The notes: generated by a model not told the origin, from the sequence alone. A stretch of 64,000 nt of DNA from Methylosinus sp. H3A (GCF_015709455.1 NZ_JADNQW010000005.1:186001-250000); one strand, 5' to 3'; shown: positions 26,382-35,360, counted from the first letter of the stretch. Made by a program: numbers and translations.

Positions 26382-27184
26382 CCTCGATGCATGAGCGAAC
26401 CCAAGGCGAATTCGTTCGCGCTCTCCTCAATCCTGATCTTCCGCCGCCCCGGGGTCTCGTGGCGTCGCATGGCGCCTTGCCCGCGGGGCGCTTCGCCGTT
26501 TATCGCAACAATGTGATCGGTGGATTGGTCGACGCGCTGGCGCAGCGCTTTCCGGTCTGCCTGCGCCTCGTCGGCGACGCGTTCTTCCGGGCGACCGCGC
26601 AATGCTATGTTCGAATAGCCCTGCCCGCCTCGCCCATGCTGTTCGAATATGGCGAGAGCTTCGGAGATTTCCTCGCCACCTTCGAGCCTGCGCGCGAGCT
26701 GCCCTATCTGCCGGACGTCGCCCGCCTCGAATATGCGGTTGGCCGCGCCTATCACGCTGCGGACGCCACTCCCCTGTCGCTCGAAGAGCTGCGGTCCGCG
26801 CCTGTCGACCTGCTCGACGGCGCGACCGTCGTCTTTCATCCCTCGACGCAGCTCGTCTGCTCGCGCTATCCGATCGTGTCGATTTGGCGCGCGAATATGT
26901 CGGACGAAGACTCGATCACGCCGATCGCGGATCATGCGCAGGACGCGCTCGTCACCAGACGCCGGTCGACTGTCGAGACACATGCGCTTGCCGTCGGCGG
27001 ATCGACATTCGTGAGAACCCTCATGGAGGGAGCCGCGCTTCACGACGCGGCCGAGGAGGCGAAGCGCGCCGCTCCGAGCTTCGACCTCTCCGAATCGCTC
27101 CGCATTCTCTTGCTCGGCGAGGCGCTGATCCGTCTGCAAATCCCGAAGGAATTTTCGTCACCGAAGGAGCGCGGCGCCGCATGA
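26378..27184 (+). CDS. bufC: MNIO partner protein BufC (DUF2063)
   Basis: 268 residues. A TTG at 26,378 with GGAGG 7 bases upstream overlaps the bufB stop; ATG 26,387 is the alternative. The DUF2063 N-terminal domain has ERTQGEFVRALLNPDLPPP, FAVYRNNVIGGLVDALAQRF, FFRATAQCYVR and LFEYGESFGDFL. The C-terminal half is the usual alpha/beta domain. It acts as recognition partner that delivers the precursor to the MNIO enzyme. Confidence 0.9.
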   Translation: MTSMHERTQGEFVRALLNPDLPPPRGLVASHGALPAGRFAVYRNNVIGGLVDALAQRFPVCLRLVGDAFFRATAQCYVRIALPASPMLFEYGESFGDFLATFEPARELPYLPDVARLEYAVGRAYHAADATPLSLEELRSAPVDLLDGATVVFHPSTQLVCSRYPIVSIWRANMSDEDSITPIADHAQDALVTRRRSTVETHALAVGGSTFVRTLMEGAALHDAAEEAKRAAPSFDLSESLRILLLGEALIRLQIPKEFSSPKERGAA

Positions 27185-27657
27185 AACTCTCGAACAAGAT
27201 CACCGCTTCGCTCGACGCGATCCCCTACGCGCCGATCGCCCTGTTTCTCCGAGTGGTCGCCGCACATCCGTTTTTCGCGTCCGGCCAGACAAAGATCGAA
27301 GGACCGACCATCGGCGGAGACGTTTTCGGCGCCGACGTGACCGTTCAGATTCCGATGGCAGTCAGAGATGCGACATTCGCTCTCTTCGCCGAAGAGTACA
27401 AGCTGCCGTTCATTTCACCGAGTGTCGCGGCTTATATGGCGACCGCGCTCGAAGTCGTGCTGCCCGTGCTCCTTTTGCTCGGTCTCCTGACGCGCCTTTC
27501 GGCGCTCGGCCTTTTGGCCATGACTTTGATCATTCAGATCTTCGTCTATCCCGACGCGTGGTGGACGGCGCATGCCTATTGGGCCGCGCTGCTCATCGTC
27601 ATCATCGCGCGCGGTCCGGGCGCCATCTCGCTCGACCATCTGCTCTCTCGCCGATGA
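27181..27657 (+). CDS. DoxX family membrane protein of the bufferin operon
   Basis: 158 residues, four membrane helices (APIALFLRVVAAHPFFASG, ALEVVLPVLLLLGLLTRL, LGLLAMTLIIQIFVYPDAWW, YWAALLIVIIARGP). DoxX proteins in this position close many bufferin operons and presumably handle redox or quinone coupling at the membrane. ATG overlaps the bufC stop; its stop overlaps tlpA. Confidence 0.88.
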   Translation: MKLSNKITASLDAIPYAPIALFLRVVAAHPFFASGQTKIEGPTIGGDVFGADVTVQIPMAVRDATFALFAEEYKLPFISPSVAAYMATALEVVLPVLLLLGLLTRLSALGLLAMTLIIQIFVYPDAWWTAHAYWAALLIVIIARGPGAISLDHLLSRR

Positions 27658-28256
27658 CTGCGGCGCCGGATCAACCGTCGCGCCGTGCGGTGACCATCGG
27701 CCTCGTCGGCGCGGCGATTTCTTCGTCGGTCGGGGCGCAATCGAACAACGATCGGACTTGGCCGCAGCTGCGAACCCCGACCTCGCAGTTCATCGAGCTG
27801 AGACCGCTCGCCGAGGCGCCCGCGCTCGACCTTCGACGCATCGACGGCAAGACGATCGAGCTGAAGGCGCTTCGCGGGAAGGTCGTCTTGCTGTGCTTCT
27901 GGGCGACATGGTGTCCGCCCTGCCGCCGCGAATTGCCGACGCTCGAACGTCTCGGGCGCCTCATCGATCCGCGCGACCTCGAGATTGTCGCGATATCGAT
28001 CGACAAAGGCGGAAACGATTCGGTCGCTGCATTCTCGAGGAACATCGGCGTCCTTCGCCTGCTGCCCTTTCTCGACCCCGACGGACTTATCGCTGTCCGT
28101 GCCGGACAAACTTCCTCCTCGCCCTTCGTTCTTCATGGCATGCCGATCTCCTATGTCGTGGATCGGCTCGGACGCGTCGCCGGCTATATCGTCGGCGAGG
28201 TCGACTGGACATCCGGCGACGCGCTGGCGCTGATGAGGTTTTACATCGATCGATGA
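27654..28256 (+). CDS. TlpA-like periplasmic thioredoxin
   Basis: 200 residues with a Tat- or Sec-type leader (PSRRAVTIGLVGAAISSSVG). Thioredoxin fold with the active site FWATWCPPCRRELPTLERL, ISIDKGG, and the cis-Pro segment GMPISYVVDRLGRV. It is placed last in the bufferin operon, and could keep bufferin or exported Cys reduced outside the cytosol. Followed by a CGCGCCG/CGGCGCG hairpin near 28,265-28,287. Confidence 0.88.
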   Translation: MTAAPDQPSRRAVTIGLVGAAISSSVGAQSNNDRTWPQLRTPTSQFIELRPLAEAPALDLRRIDGKTIELKALRGKVVLLCFWATWCPPCRRELPTLERLGRLIDPRDLEIVAISIDKGGNDSVAAFSRNIGVLRLLPFLDPDGLIAVRAGQTSSSPFVLHGMPISYVVDRLGRVAGYIVGEVDWTSGDALALMRFYIDR

Positions 28257-28313
28257 TGCGGGAGGCGCGCCGCCGCTAACCGGCGCGTCTCGTTCGTCGA
28301 AACTCATGGCGGC

Positions 28314-28877
28314 CTATTTCGGGTCCGTTCGGCTATCCGTCCATGCGAAAGGCTCGAAGCTCTCGTTCAATGGCGTCTTCGCCAAGCGGTTGGTGTAGTT
28401 GCTCATCACCATCAGCGCGACGCCCATGATCACCTCGAGCAGCGCACGATTGTCGTAACCGGCTCGAAGAAAGCTCGCGGTCTCCTCTTCGGTCACGGCT
28501 CCACGCTTCGTCACCAAGGCGCGCGTGAACCGATGAAGCGCCTCCAGCTTGGCGTCGCCGATCGATCGGCCCTCCCGCAGGCTCGCGATGACTTCGGGAG
28601 AGACCTTCTGCTTGAATGCGGCGGCCGTATGGGCGGCGACGCAGAACGCGCAACCGTTCTCGAAGCTCGTCGCGAGAAGGATCGTCTCGCGCTCGGTAGC
28701 GGAAAACGCGGTCGACTCGAAAGCCTTGTAGAGAGCTTGAAAGCCCTCCAGCATAGCGGGCGATTCCGCTTGAACCGCGAACAGGTTGGGAACGAAGCCG
28801 AATCGTTGCTCGATCGCAGCGAGCCATTTGCGTGAGCCGTCGGGTGCGGTCGACTGGGTATGAAGTGTGAATGTCAT
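28314..28877 (-). CDS. AhpD-like carboxymuconolactone decarboxylase family protein (1)
   Basis: 187 residues from MTFTLHTQSTAPDGSRKW at 28,877, with GGAGAC upstream. The AhpD core has FGFVPNLFAVQAESPAML, the redox motif ENGCAFCVAAHTAA (CxxC plus His), and the C-terminal YTNRLAKTPL. Proteins of this type reduce peroxides or other reactive species with the two cysteines. It is one of four paralogues in 10 kb and is transcribed convergently with the bufferin operon. Of the 316-bp gap 28,878-29,193 upstream, I see nothing coding. Confidence 0.85.
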   Translation of the reverse strand: MTFTLHTQSTAPDGSRKWLAAIEQRFGFVPNLFAVQAESPAMLEGFQALYKAFESTAFSATERETILLATSFENGCAFCVAAHTAAAFKQKVSPEVIASLREGRSIGDAKLEALHRFTRALVTKRGAVTEEETASFLRAGYDNRALLEVIMGVALMVMSNYTNRLAKTPLNESFEPFAWTDSRTDPK

Positions 28878-29193
28878 CGATAATGTCTCCGACCTGCTGT
28901 CTGATGCGAATGTCGACGACCCGGAGGGGGACGTTCGAATGGAGCTTTGTTTCGGCGTTGCGAGCGAATGATGGGCTCGGTCGTCATCCGATACGCGTGA
29001 CTCGCTCCTCGTCACCGGGAGATTGTCGCGAGAGGTTCTGCTTTTGCAGCGTTGCGGATCGCGCGCGAAGCGCAATTGAGATAGTTGCGCACGAAGTCCC
29101 GATGAGCAGGCGATCGGGCAAAGCTCATCACGCCATCCAGATCGAGGCTAGATGATGAATCGCGTTCGTCGCGTTTGGAGCCCGATTGACGAA

Positions 29194-29595
29194 TCACTCC
29201 ACGCTCTCTGTCGCAGCAGCGTGCAGAGTCTTCGCGCTGTCGTCCACGGCGCCCGCCGGCGCGAGCTGTCCGCCCTGGAGATGCTCTTCGCCCCAGCGAT
29301 ACAGCTCGCGCAGCAAAGGTTCGAGCGTCTGCCCCAATTCACTCAAGGAATATTCGACTCGCGGAGGAACCTCCGGGAATATTTTGCGCCGGATCATGCC
29401 ATCCGCCTCGAGCTCCCGGAGCTGAATGGTCAACATGCGTTGGGTGACGTTTGGCATCGAACGGCGAAGCTCGTTGAAGCGCCATGTTCCATCGAGCAAT
29501 CGGAAGAGAATCGTCGCCTTCCATTTGCTTCCCATCACGTCCAACGCCGCCTCGAAGGGGCAGCATGTGTAGGTCTCGTGTCTCTGCTTTCGCAT
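29194..29595 (-). CDS. HxlR family transcriptional regulator
   Basis: 133 residues from MRKQRHETYTCCPFEAALDV. The winged HTH has MGSKWKATILFRLLDGTWRF, NELRRSMPNVTQRMLTIQLR and REL, then KIFPEVPPRVEYSLSELG, the family signature. HxlR proteins often sense electrophiles through an N-terminal Cys; here CC at residues 11-12. It is divergent from a 4-OT/AhpD pair with the inverted repeat GTATC-N6-GATAC between them, so it probably controls that pair. Confidence 0.88.
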   Translation of the reverse strand: MRKQRHETYTCCPFEAALDVMGSKWKATILFRLLDGTWRFNELRRSMPNVTQRMLTIQLRELEADGMIRRKIFPEVPPRVEYSLSELGQTLEPLLRELYRWGEEHLQGGQLAPAGAVDDSAKTLHAAATESVE

Positions 29596-29609
29596 CGTTC
29601 TGCCTCGCG

Positions 29610-29625
29610 GTATCGCATTTGATAC
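29610..29625. promoter_or_regulatory. Inverted repeat in the HxlR/4-OT divergent region
   Basis: GTATC (29,610-29,614), six bases, GATAC (29,621-29,625), close to the HxlR start. Candidate operator of the HxlR regulator. Confidence 0.4.
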
Positions 29626-29709
29626 TATGTGAAACATTAGTGCGTACTTGTTCGAACGCAGCATAGCTGCGCAGATTGTCGCGTCAATCGACGACAGAGG
29701 AGCAACGAC

Positions 29710-29925
29710 ATGCCGCTCGTGCAAATCAAAGGAATCGGCGGATATCTCACACCGGATGAAAAGCGAGAGCTCATCAGCAAAGTGACGGAGGCCGTGCTCT
29801 CCGTCGAAGGCGAAGGGCTTCGACAGGCGACATGGGTGATCGTCGAAGACGTGCAGCCCGGCGCATGGGGTGTCGGCGGTCAGGCCTTCACGGATGCCGA
29901 TCTGAGACGATTGGCGGGACGATAA
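29710..29925 (+). CDS. 4-oxalocrotonate tautomerase family protein
   Basis: 71 residues beginning MPLVQIKGIGGYLTPDEKRE; Pro2 becomes the N-terminal catalytic base after Met removal. Length and the ELISKVTEAVLSVEGE helix and WGVGGQ end fit small 4-OT hexamer subunits. GAGGAG precedes the ATG. Cotranscribed with the next AhpD-like gene. Confidence 0.88.
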   Translation: MPLVQIKGIGGYLTPDEKRELISKVTEAVLSVEGEGLRQATWVIVEDVQPGAWGVGGQAFTDADLRRLAGR

Positions 29926-29941
29926 CAAAGGAGAGATCACA

Positions 29942-30520
29942 ATGACGACGATTTATAAGATCAAGGAGCTCGGCCTCCTGACCATCGAAACCGCGACCGG
30001 CAAGGCGCGCGACTTGCTGGATGCCGCCAAGCGGCAACTCGGCTTTGTTCCCAATATGTATGGCGCCATGGCGAATGAGCCGGCTCTGCTCGAGGCCTAT
30101 TCCACGACCTACGCCGCCTTTCGACGCGACGCCGGCTTCACGTCGATCGAGCAGGAGCTGATATTCCTTGTCATCAGCCGCGCGAACTTCTGTCACTATT
30201 GCATGGCGGCGCACAGCTTCGTCGCGGATAAAATGTCGAAGGTTCCGACCGAAGTGACGGACGCCATTCGCGATGGTCGCGCGATCCCCGATTCCAGGCT
30301 GCAGGCGCTCGCGACATTCACGCATGTCATGGTCGAGATGCGCGGTCGGCCGAGCGAAGGCGCCGTGCGGGAGTTTCTCGCCGCCGGTTACAGCGAGAAG
30401 AATATTCTCGGCGTCATTCTCGCGATCGGCGTGAAGACCTATTCGAATTATGCCAATCATCTCTTCCACACGCCGGTCGACGACGTCTTCGCGTCTCGCG
30501 TGTGGAAGGAAGCCGCCTGA
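29942..30520 (+). CDS. AhpD-like carboxymuconolactone decarboxylase family protein (2)
   Basis: 192 residues. LLDAAKRQLGFVPNMYGAMA, then ISRANFCHYCMAAHSFVAD with the CxxC-AAH peroxidatic motif, and YSNYANHLFHTPVDDVF. AGGAGAG lies before the ATG. Operon with the 4-OT gene under the HxlR regulator, consistent with electrophile or peroxide detoxification. Confidence 0.88.
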   Translation: MTTIYKIKELGLLTIETATGKARDLLDAAKRQLGFVPNMYGAMANEPALLEAYSTTYAAFRRDAGFTSIEQELIFLVISRANFCHYCMAAHSFVADKMSKVPTEVTDAIRDGRAIPDSRLQALATFTHVMVEMRGRPSEGAVREFLAAGYSEKNILGVILAIGVKTYSNYANHLFHTPVDDVFASRVWKEAA

Positions 30521-30573
30521 TTTCGCAAAGGCGAAAGGCGCCCGGTCGCAATGAGCGGCCGGGCGCCGCTGTT

Positions 30574-31626
30574 TCAGCAGCACGCGTCTGCGCCCCGGCT
30601 CCGATCGGCGGAGCCCGTGAAGGGGATGTTCGTGCCGCAGCCGGGAAAAATGCCGAAATGCGTCGAGAAGTCGCCGAGGAAATCGAAATAGGGAGCGAAG
30701 CGGCTCTCCTTCAGCATGCGCCAGCTATTGCCGCAGACGGGGAAGAGCCGGCCCTTCTCGATCACATGATGGCTGTCGAGCGTGAAGCGGTGCGGCGCTT
30801 CCGGAACGCCGCCTCTGTAGATCACCGCCTGGCCGTAATCCTCGCATGCAGGCTCGAGGCCTTCGATCTTGAACAGACGATAGGTCGCCGAATAGAAGCG
30901 CGCAGCGCCGATCTTTTCCTCGATTTCGGAATCGATGATCTCCAGCGGCCGGCTGGCTGCGAGGCGTGGATCGCCGAAGCCGGCGGCTTTGGCGAGCGCG
31001 AGAAAGTCGCCCCAATAGAGAGCGCCTCCCAGACACTCTCCATACACGACGGGATCGTTGCGCAAGGCCGGATCGAGGCGTCTGTCGGCGTAGACATCGG
31101 CGAAGTGAAACTCCCCGCCCGGCTTCAAGAGATCGAACGCGCCTTTCAGAACCGCCGGCTTGTCGATCGAAAGATTGACGACGCAATTGGAGACGATGAC
31201 GTCGAAGCTCGCCCGCTCGAGGCCGAGCGCGTCGAGCCGCTCGATATAGCCATGCAGAAAGCGCACATTATTGCGCGCATAGCCGAATCTTTCCCTGTGC
31301 CACTCGATATGCGCCGTCGCGGTTTCGAGCTGCTCCGGCGTCATGTCGACGCCGACGACCTCGCCCGACGGACCGACGAGCTGCGACATGAGATAGACAT
31401 CGCGCCCGGAGCCGCAGCCGAGATCGAGAACCCGCCGGCCTTTCAGCTCCTCGGGAGCGACCAGTCCGCATCCGTAATATTTCGTTAGAACCTCATCGTG
31501 GATATTCGACAGCAGCGCCTTCACCCGCGCGGGCATGCTGTCGGGCGTGCAGCAGGCCATGGTCTTGAGATCGTCGGAGCTGCGCAGCGTCTTTCCGTAA
31601 TAGTCCTTGACGGCTTCAATGTTCAT
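30574..31626 (-). CDS. arsM: ArsM-like As(III) S-adenosylmethionine methyltransferase
   Basis: 350 residues from MNIEAVKDYYGKTLRSSDDL at 31,626, with AAGGG upstream; the longer frame is not used. SAM motif I is VLDLGCGSGRDVYLMSQLVG, followed by VVGVDMTPEQLETA. Arsenite-binding cysteines are in TMACCTPDSMP (C25, C26), the YYGCG segment, VSNCVVNLS and FPVCGNSWRM; the end has GCGTNIPF and ACC. Length and motifs fit the arsenosugar-cluster subtype. First product of arsenosugar synthesis is methylated arsenic. Confidence 0.88.
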   Translation of the reverse strand: MNIEAVKDYYGKTLRSSDDLKTMACCTPDSMPARVKALLSNIHDEVLTKYYGCGLVAPEELKGRRVLDLGCGSGRDVYLMSQLVGPSGEVVGVDMTPEQLETATAHIEWHRERFGYARNNVRFLHGYIERLDALGLERASFDVIVSNCVVNLSIDKPAVLKGAFDLLKPGGEFHFADVYADRRLDPALRNDPVVYGECLGGALYWGDFLALAKAAGFGDPRLAASRPLEIIDSEIEEKIGAARFYSATYRLFKIEGLEPACEDYGQAVIYRGGVPEAPHRFTLDSHHVIEKGRLFPVCGNSWRMLKESRFAPYFDFLGDFSTHFGIFPGCGTNIPFTGSADRSRGADACC

Positions 31627-31631
31627 GAATT

Positions 31632-32213
31632 TCACCCTTTCGGATCGGCTTTTCCCGCCGGCAGCTTGCAAAAGCCTTGTGAGGGAATGTCGAGCGCCGC
31701 ATTGAATTTCGAGGAGAGATTTTGAAAGGCGACGAGGCCGGTCAATTCGACGATCGCATCGTCGCTCCAATGCTCCTTCAATCTGGCGCGCAGCTCGTCG
31801 CTCACGCCCGGCTCGGTCAATGTCATCGCCTCGGCATATTCCAGCGCGAGCCGCTCGTCGGGAGCGAACAGCGGGCTATTGCGCCAGTCGGCGAGTGCGT
31901 CGATCTTCTCCATCGCGACGCCGCGCTTGGCCAGCGTCGCGGAGTTGATGTCGACGCAAAAGGCGCAGTGGTTGATCTGAGAGACGCGCACTGTCACCAA
32001 TGAGCGCAACGCCGGCGACAAAGGCGAGGCGCGCCGGTTCAAGGCGCCGTACAGCAGCGCCACGGACGCGAACACCAGAGGCGAGCGCCCCCACAGCAAG
32101 CCCGGATCGAGAACCCGTCCATAGGTCAGCTTCTGCTTCCAGAAGAAGAGACGAATGAACCAGGGATATCGGGAAATCGGCTTGGCTTCGACGGTGGGCA
32201 TGATGAGTTCCAT
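31632..32213 (-). CDS. AhpD-like peroxidase-type protein of the arsenic cluster (3)
   Basis: 193 residues from MELIMPTVEAKPISRYPW at 32,213; the ATG at 32,201 has a better purine stretch and may be the real start. SLVTVRVSQINHCAFCVDIN carries the CxxC, followed by helices typical of the AhpD fold. Proteins of this type accompany ArsM in arsenosugar clusters and are annotated as peroxidase-like. It ends 5 bp before the arsM start. Confidence 0.82.
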   Translation of the reverse strand: MELIMPTVEAKPISRYPWFIRLFFWKQKLTYGRVLDPGLLWGRSPLVFASVALLYGALNRRASPLSPALRSLVTVRVSQINHCAFCVDINSATLAKRGVAMEKIDALADWRNSPLFAPDERLALEYAEAMTLTEPGVSDELRARLKEHWSDDAIVELTGLVAFQNLSSKFNAALDIPSQGFCKLPAGKADPKG

Positions 32214-32251
32214 TCGGGGAAGAGCAGGTTGAAAGCGGCGCGCTATGATCG

Positions 32252-32947
32252 TCATTGCTGTCCTTCCCGCAGTCGCCGCAGAATCACGGGCAGCAGTGAC
32301 AGAGCGCCGAGTCCGAGCAAGGCTGCGATCAAAGTGGGACTGAAGACGTCTTCCAACCGCACTTCTGCGCCGGCGTCGAATATCTGGCCGAGACTTGCTC
32401 CAAACGCCGCAAAGACCAGCGTGCCGGGCACGACGCCGATCGCGGTGGCCGCGACGAAGGGCTCTAGGCGCATTCCCAGCAGCGCGGGCGCCAGATTGAC
32501 GGCCCAGAACGGAAGCACGGGAACGAGCCGAAGGAACAGCAGATAGTTGAAAGCGTCCTTGCGAAAGCCATTGGACATGCGCGCGAGAAAAGGTCCGGCG
32601 CGCTCGCGCAGGACGTCGCCAGCGGCGGAGCGGGCGATGAGGTACAGCAGCGTCGCGCCGACCGTCGCGCCGATGATGGTCAATGTCGCCCCGAGCGGCA
32701 CGCCGAACAGAAAGCCGCCCGCGAGCGTCATGACCGCCGCTCCCGGCAGCGAGAGTGCGACGACTCCGACATAGGCGAGCACATAGGCGCAAGCGGCGAC
32801 GACGCTGTGCGACTGGACGAACTCCAACAGCGCGGCGCGATTGTCGCGCAAGGCGTCGAGCGTGAGATATTGGTCCACGCGCAAATAAAAAGCCGCCACG
32901 ATCAGCGCCGCGAGCGCGAGCAGAGGGACCAGCCGCTTCGGGCTCAT
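32252..32947 (-). CDS. TVP38/TMEM64 (VTT domain) membrane protein
   Basis: 231 residues, about six membrane helices. The SNARE-associated/VTT domain includes ALSLPGAAVMTLAGGFLFG, GATVGATLLYLIARSAAGD and FNYLLFLRLVPVLPFWAVNL. These proteins often occur with the disulfide reductase type that follows here, and sometimes fused to it. Its role in arsenic or metal handling is unknown. ATGA overlap with the upstream FAD enzyme. Confidence 0.88.
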   Translation of the reverse strand: MSPKRLVPLLALAALIVAAFYLRVDQYLTLDALRDNRAALLEFVQSHSVVAACAYVLAYVGVVALSLPGAAVMTLAGGFLFGVPLGATLTIIGATVGATLLYLIARSAAGDVLRERAGPFLARMSNGFRKDAFNYLLFLRLVPVLPFWAVNLAPALLGMRLEPFVAATAIGVVPGTLVFAAFGASLGQIFDAGAEVRLEDVFSPTLIAALLGLGALSLLPVILRRLREGQQ

Positions 32948-34368
32948 CCGAAAGCTCCGAGAAAGCGGACGAGCGCGCGCATTCGCGCCGAGAACAGAGC
33001 AGGGGTGAAATAGCCGCCGGCGGCGCGTTTGGAGATCTCGCTCAGCGTCGGATAAGGGACGATGACATTAGCCAGCGCGCCGATCTTCAGCCCTTGTGAA
33101 ATCGCCAAGGTCCAGGGCGTTATCAGCTCGCCGGCATTGTGGCCGACGATGGTCGCGCCGAGCACATGCCCGCCCTTCGTCACCACGGCCTCCAGGAATC
33201 CACGCGTGTCGCTCTCGGCTCGAGCGCGGTCATTGTCCGCGAAGTCGGCGCGCAGAATGCGAATATCGCCGCCTCTCTCCCGCGCCTGCGCTTTGGTAAG
33301 TCCGACTTGCGCGAGCTCTGGATCGGTATAGGTCACCCATGGAAAGGCCTTCGGTCGGCTTTTCGCCGGCAGCCGAAACAGCGCGTTGCGAATGACGATT
33401 CCGGCCTGATAGCCGGCGAGATGGGTGAATTGGAGCCCGCCCGCCACATCGCCGGCGGCGAAGATTCGCTTATTGCTCGTGCGCAGCCGGGCGTCGGTCT
33501 CGACGCCTTTGTTCGAATAACGCACACCCGCGGCCTCTAGCCCGAGATTTTCGACATTGGGCTTGCGGCCGGCGGCGACGAGCAGATGCGAGCCTTCGAT
33601 CGCGCTTTCGCCGGCGCCGTTTCGCAGCACGATGGCGACGCCTTCGGCGCGTGTCTCGACGCGAAGAATGTCGACGCTCTCGTGAAGATCGATTCCATCC
33701 TCGACGAGAGCGTCGCGAACCACAGCGGCGGCGTCCGGATCGTCCTTCGGAAGCAGAGGCCCGAGGTCGAAGACGCTCACTTGCGCCCCGAGCCGGCGAT
33801 GCGCCTGAGCCAATTCGCAACCGATCGGCCCCGCGCCGATCACCAGGAGACGCCGCGGCAGAACAATGTTGTCGAAGATCGTCTCATTGGTGAAATAGGG
33901 CGCGCTGTCGAGGCCGGGAATCGTCGGCACGGCGGCGCGGCTGCCGGTGGCGATCACGAAGCGTCGCGCGCGAATGATCTTGCCGGCGGCCTCGATGGTA
34001 CGCGGATCGAGGAAGCGCGCGCGCCCTTCGATCACAATGCATCCGAGGCCCGTGAAGCGCTCGATGGAATCATGCGGCGCGATCGCATCGATGACGCGGT
34101 GGACATGGGCGTTCACCGCTTCGAAATCGACGTTCGGCTCGCCGGCTCGCACGCCGAATCGGGGCGCTCGCGCCACGGCTTTGGCCGCCTTCGCCGCGGC
34201 CAGCAGCGATTTCGACGGCACGCAGCCGGTGTTGAGGCAATCGCCGCCCATCTTCTGCGCCTCGATCAAGACGGTGCGCGCTCCGAGCTGCGCCGCGCCC
34301 GCCGCGACCGAAAGACCGGCGGAGCCCGCGCCAATGACGCAAATATCGGCCTGAATCTCATCGCTCAT
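32944..34368 (-). CDS. FAD-dependent pyridine nucleotide-disulfide oxidoreductase, mercuric-reductase-like
   Basis: 474 residues from MSDEIQADICVIGAGSAGLS at 34,368. FAD motif GAGSAGLSVAAGAAQLGA, redox-active pair GGDCLNTGCVPSKSLLAA, NAD motif LLVIGAGPIGCELAQAHRRL, and IFAAGDVAGGLQFTHLAGYQ; dimerisation domain at the end. No N-terminal HMA domain and no C-terminal Cys pair, so Hg(II) reduction is not assured. Overlaps both neighbours by ATGA. Confidence 0.88.
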   Translation of the reverse strand: MSDEIQADICVIGAGSAGLSVAAGAAQLGARTVLIEAQKMGGDCLNTGCVPSKSLLAAAKAAKAVARAPRFGVRAGEPNVDFEAVNAHVHRVIDAIAPHDSIERFTGLGCIVIEGRARFLDPRTIEAAGKIIRARRFVIATGSRAAVPTIPGLDSAPYFTNETIFDNIVLPRRLLVIGAGPIGCELAQAHRRLGAQVSVFDLGPLLPKDDPDAAAVVRDALVEDGIDLHESVDILRVETRAEGVAIVLRNGAGESAIEGSHLLVAAGRKPNVENLGLEAAGVRYSNKGVETDARLRTSNKRIFAAGDVAGGLQFTHLAGYQAGIVIRNALFRLPAKSRPKAFPWVTYTDPELAQVGLTKAQARERGGDIRILRADFADNDRARAESDTRGFLEAVVTKGGHVLGATIVGHNAGELITPWTLAISQGLKIGALANVIVPYPTLSEISKRAAGGYFTPALFSARMRALVRFLGAFG

Positions 34369-35360
34369 CGCGCCGCTCCCGTCGCGCTGCATGTCGCGCC
34401 GCCGAGCACGCAGAATCGCGCGCAATGGACGTGATTGAGGTTCACGCGGCGCATCGCCTCCGTGAGGGTCGAGCCCATTTCGAACGCCTGCGCATAGGGC
34501 AATAGCGTGCAGGAGACGACGATCGGCGTCGTAGCGTCCTTGCGCTTCAACACCATGCGCGAGCGCGCGCACATCATCTCAACCGGCGACTTTCCGAGCG
34601 CGGCCCAGCACCCTTCGCTGATCTCGGGCGCATCGTCATCTTCCGCCAGCTCGGGGAACAGCACGAGCCGCGCCGGATCATCGGCGTCGATGGCGACGCC
34701 GAGCGCAGCGAACAGATCACGAAACCCGGCGCGCGTCTCGGCTTCGCCATCGCCCGACGCCATCCGCGCCGCGACGGCGAGGTCGAAATGATTGGCGGCG
34801 AGCCAGAGCAGTCCTTCGATGGCGGGCGCCCAGCTGTTCGGCCCGCGAATTTTCTCGTGATCCGCGGCCCGATAATGGTCCAGCGACACGCGGCACGCCA
34901 GCCGACCCGCAAAGCGCATGTTCAGCTCGCGCAGCACAGGCGCGACGCGCCGCATCGGCCGCATCGCATTGGTCAGCACGAGAACGCGATGGCCGGCGGC
35001 GAGACTGTCCTCCACCATTCCGAGAAGATCGGGATTCATGAAGGGCTCGCCCCCGGTGAAGCCGATCTCGAGCGGCCCTTCGGCAATTTTCGCCGCCTCC
35101 TCCAGAAAGGCCCGAGCGTCCTCGCGCGTAAAATAGGCCAGACTGTCGTTCTTGGGAGAGGATTCGATGTAGCAATCACGGCAACCAAGATTGCACAACG
35201 TGCCCGTGTTGAACCACAGCGTCTCGAGGCGCACGAATGGCGCGTGCGCGCGCCTCTCGCCGCGGGCGGTGACGAAGGGATCGCGGAATTTCGCCGGGCC
35301 CGAAGGCGCCCGAGAGGGATCGGCCGAGCCGGCCGCCATCTCGGAAGCATCATATTGCAT
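34365..35360 (-). CDS. Radical SAM protein of the arsenosugar-like cluster
   Basis: 331 residues, GGAGAGGAG before the ATG. The [4Fe-4S]/SAM site is TLCNLGCRDCYIESSPKND (CxxxCxxC), with LEIGFTGGEPFMNPDLLGM downstream. The C-terminal part has further cysteines (EGCWAAL, MMCARS, VVSCTLLPY, HCARFCVLGGATC) that may bind an auxiliary cluster. Canonical ArsS has a different Cys context (about CNxxCxHCHVDAxP) and a DUF3641 tail, so this may be an alternative or a different step. Heads the minus-strand operon down to arsM. Confidence 0.8.
   Translation of the reverse strand: MQYDASEMAAGSADPSRAPSGPAKFRDPFVTARGERRAHAPFVRLETLWFNTGTLCNLGCRDCYIESSPKNDSLAYFTREDARAFLEEAAKIAEGPLEIGFTGGEPFMNPDLLGMVEDSLAAGHRVLVLTNAMRPMRRVAPVLRELNMRFAGRLACRVSLDHYRAADHEKIRGPNSWAPAIEGLLWLAANHFDLAVAARMASGDGEAETRAGFRDLFAALGVAIDADDPARLVLFPELAEDDDAPEISEGCWAALGKSPVEMMCARSRMVLKRKDATTPIVVSCTLLPYAQAFEMGSTLTEAMRRVNLNHVHCARFCVLGGATCSATGAAR

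Noticed and set aside
28457..28463. GTAACC in the first AhpD-like gene
   Set aside because: Lies inside a coding region on the antisense strand and lacks CGAA at the right distance.
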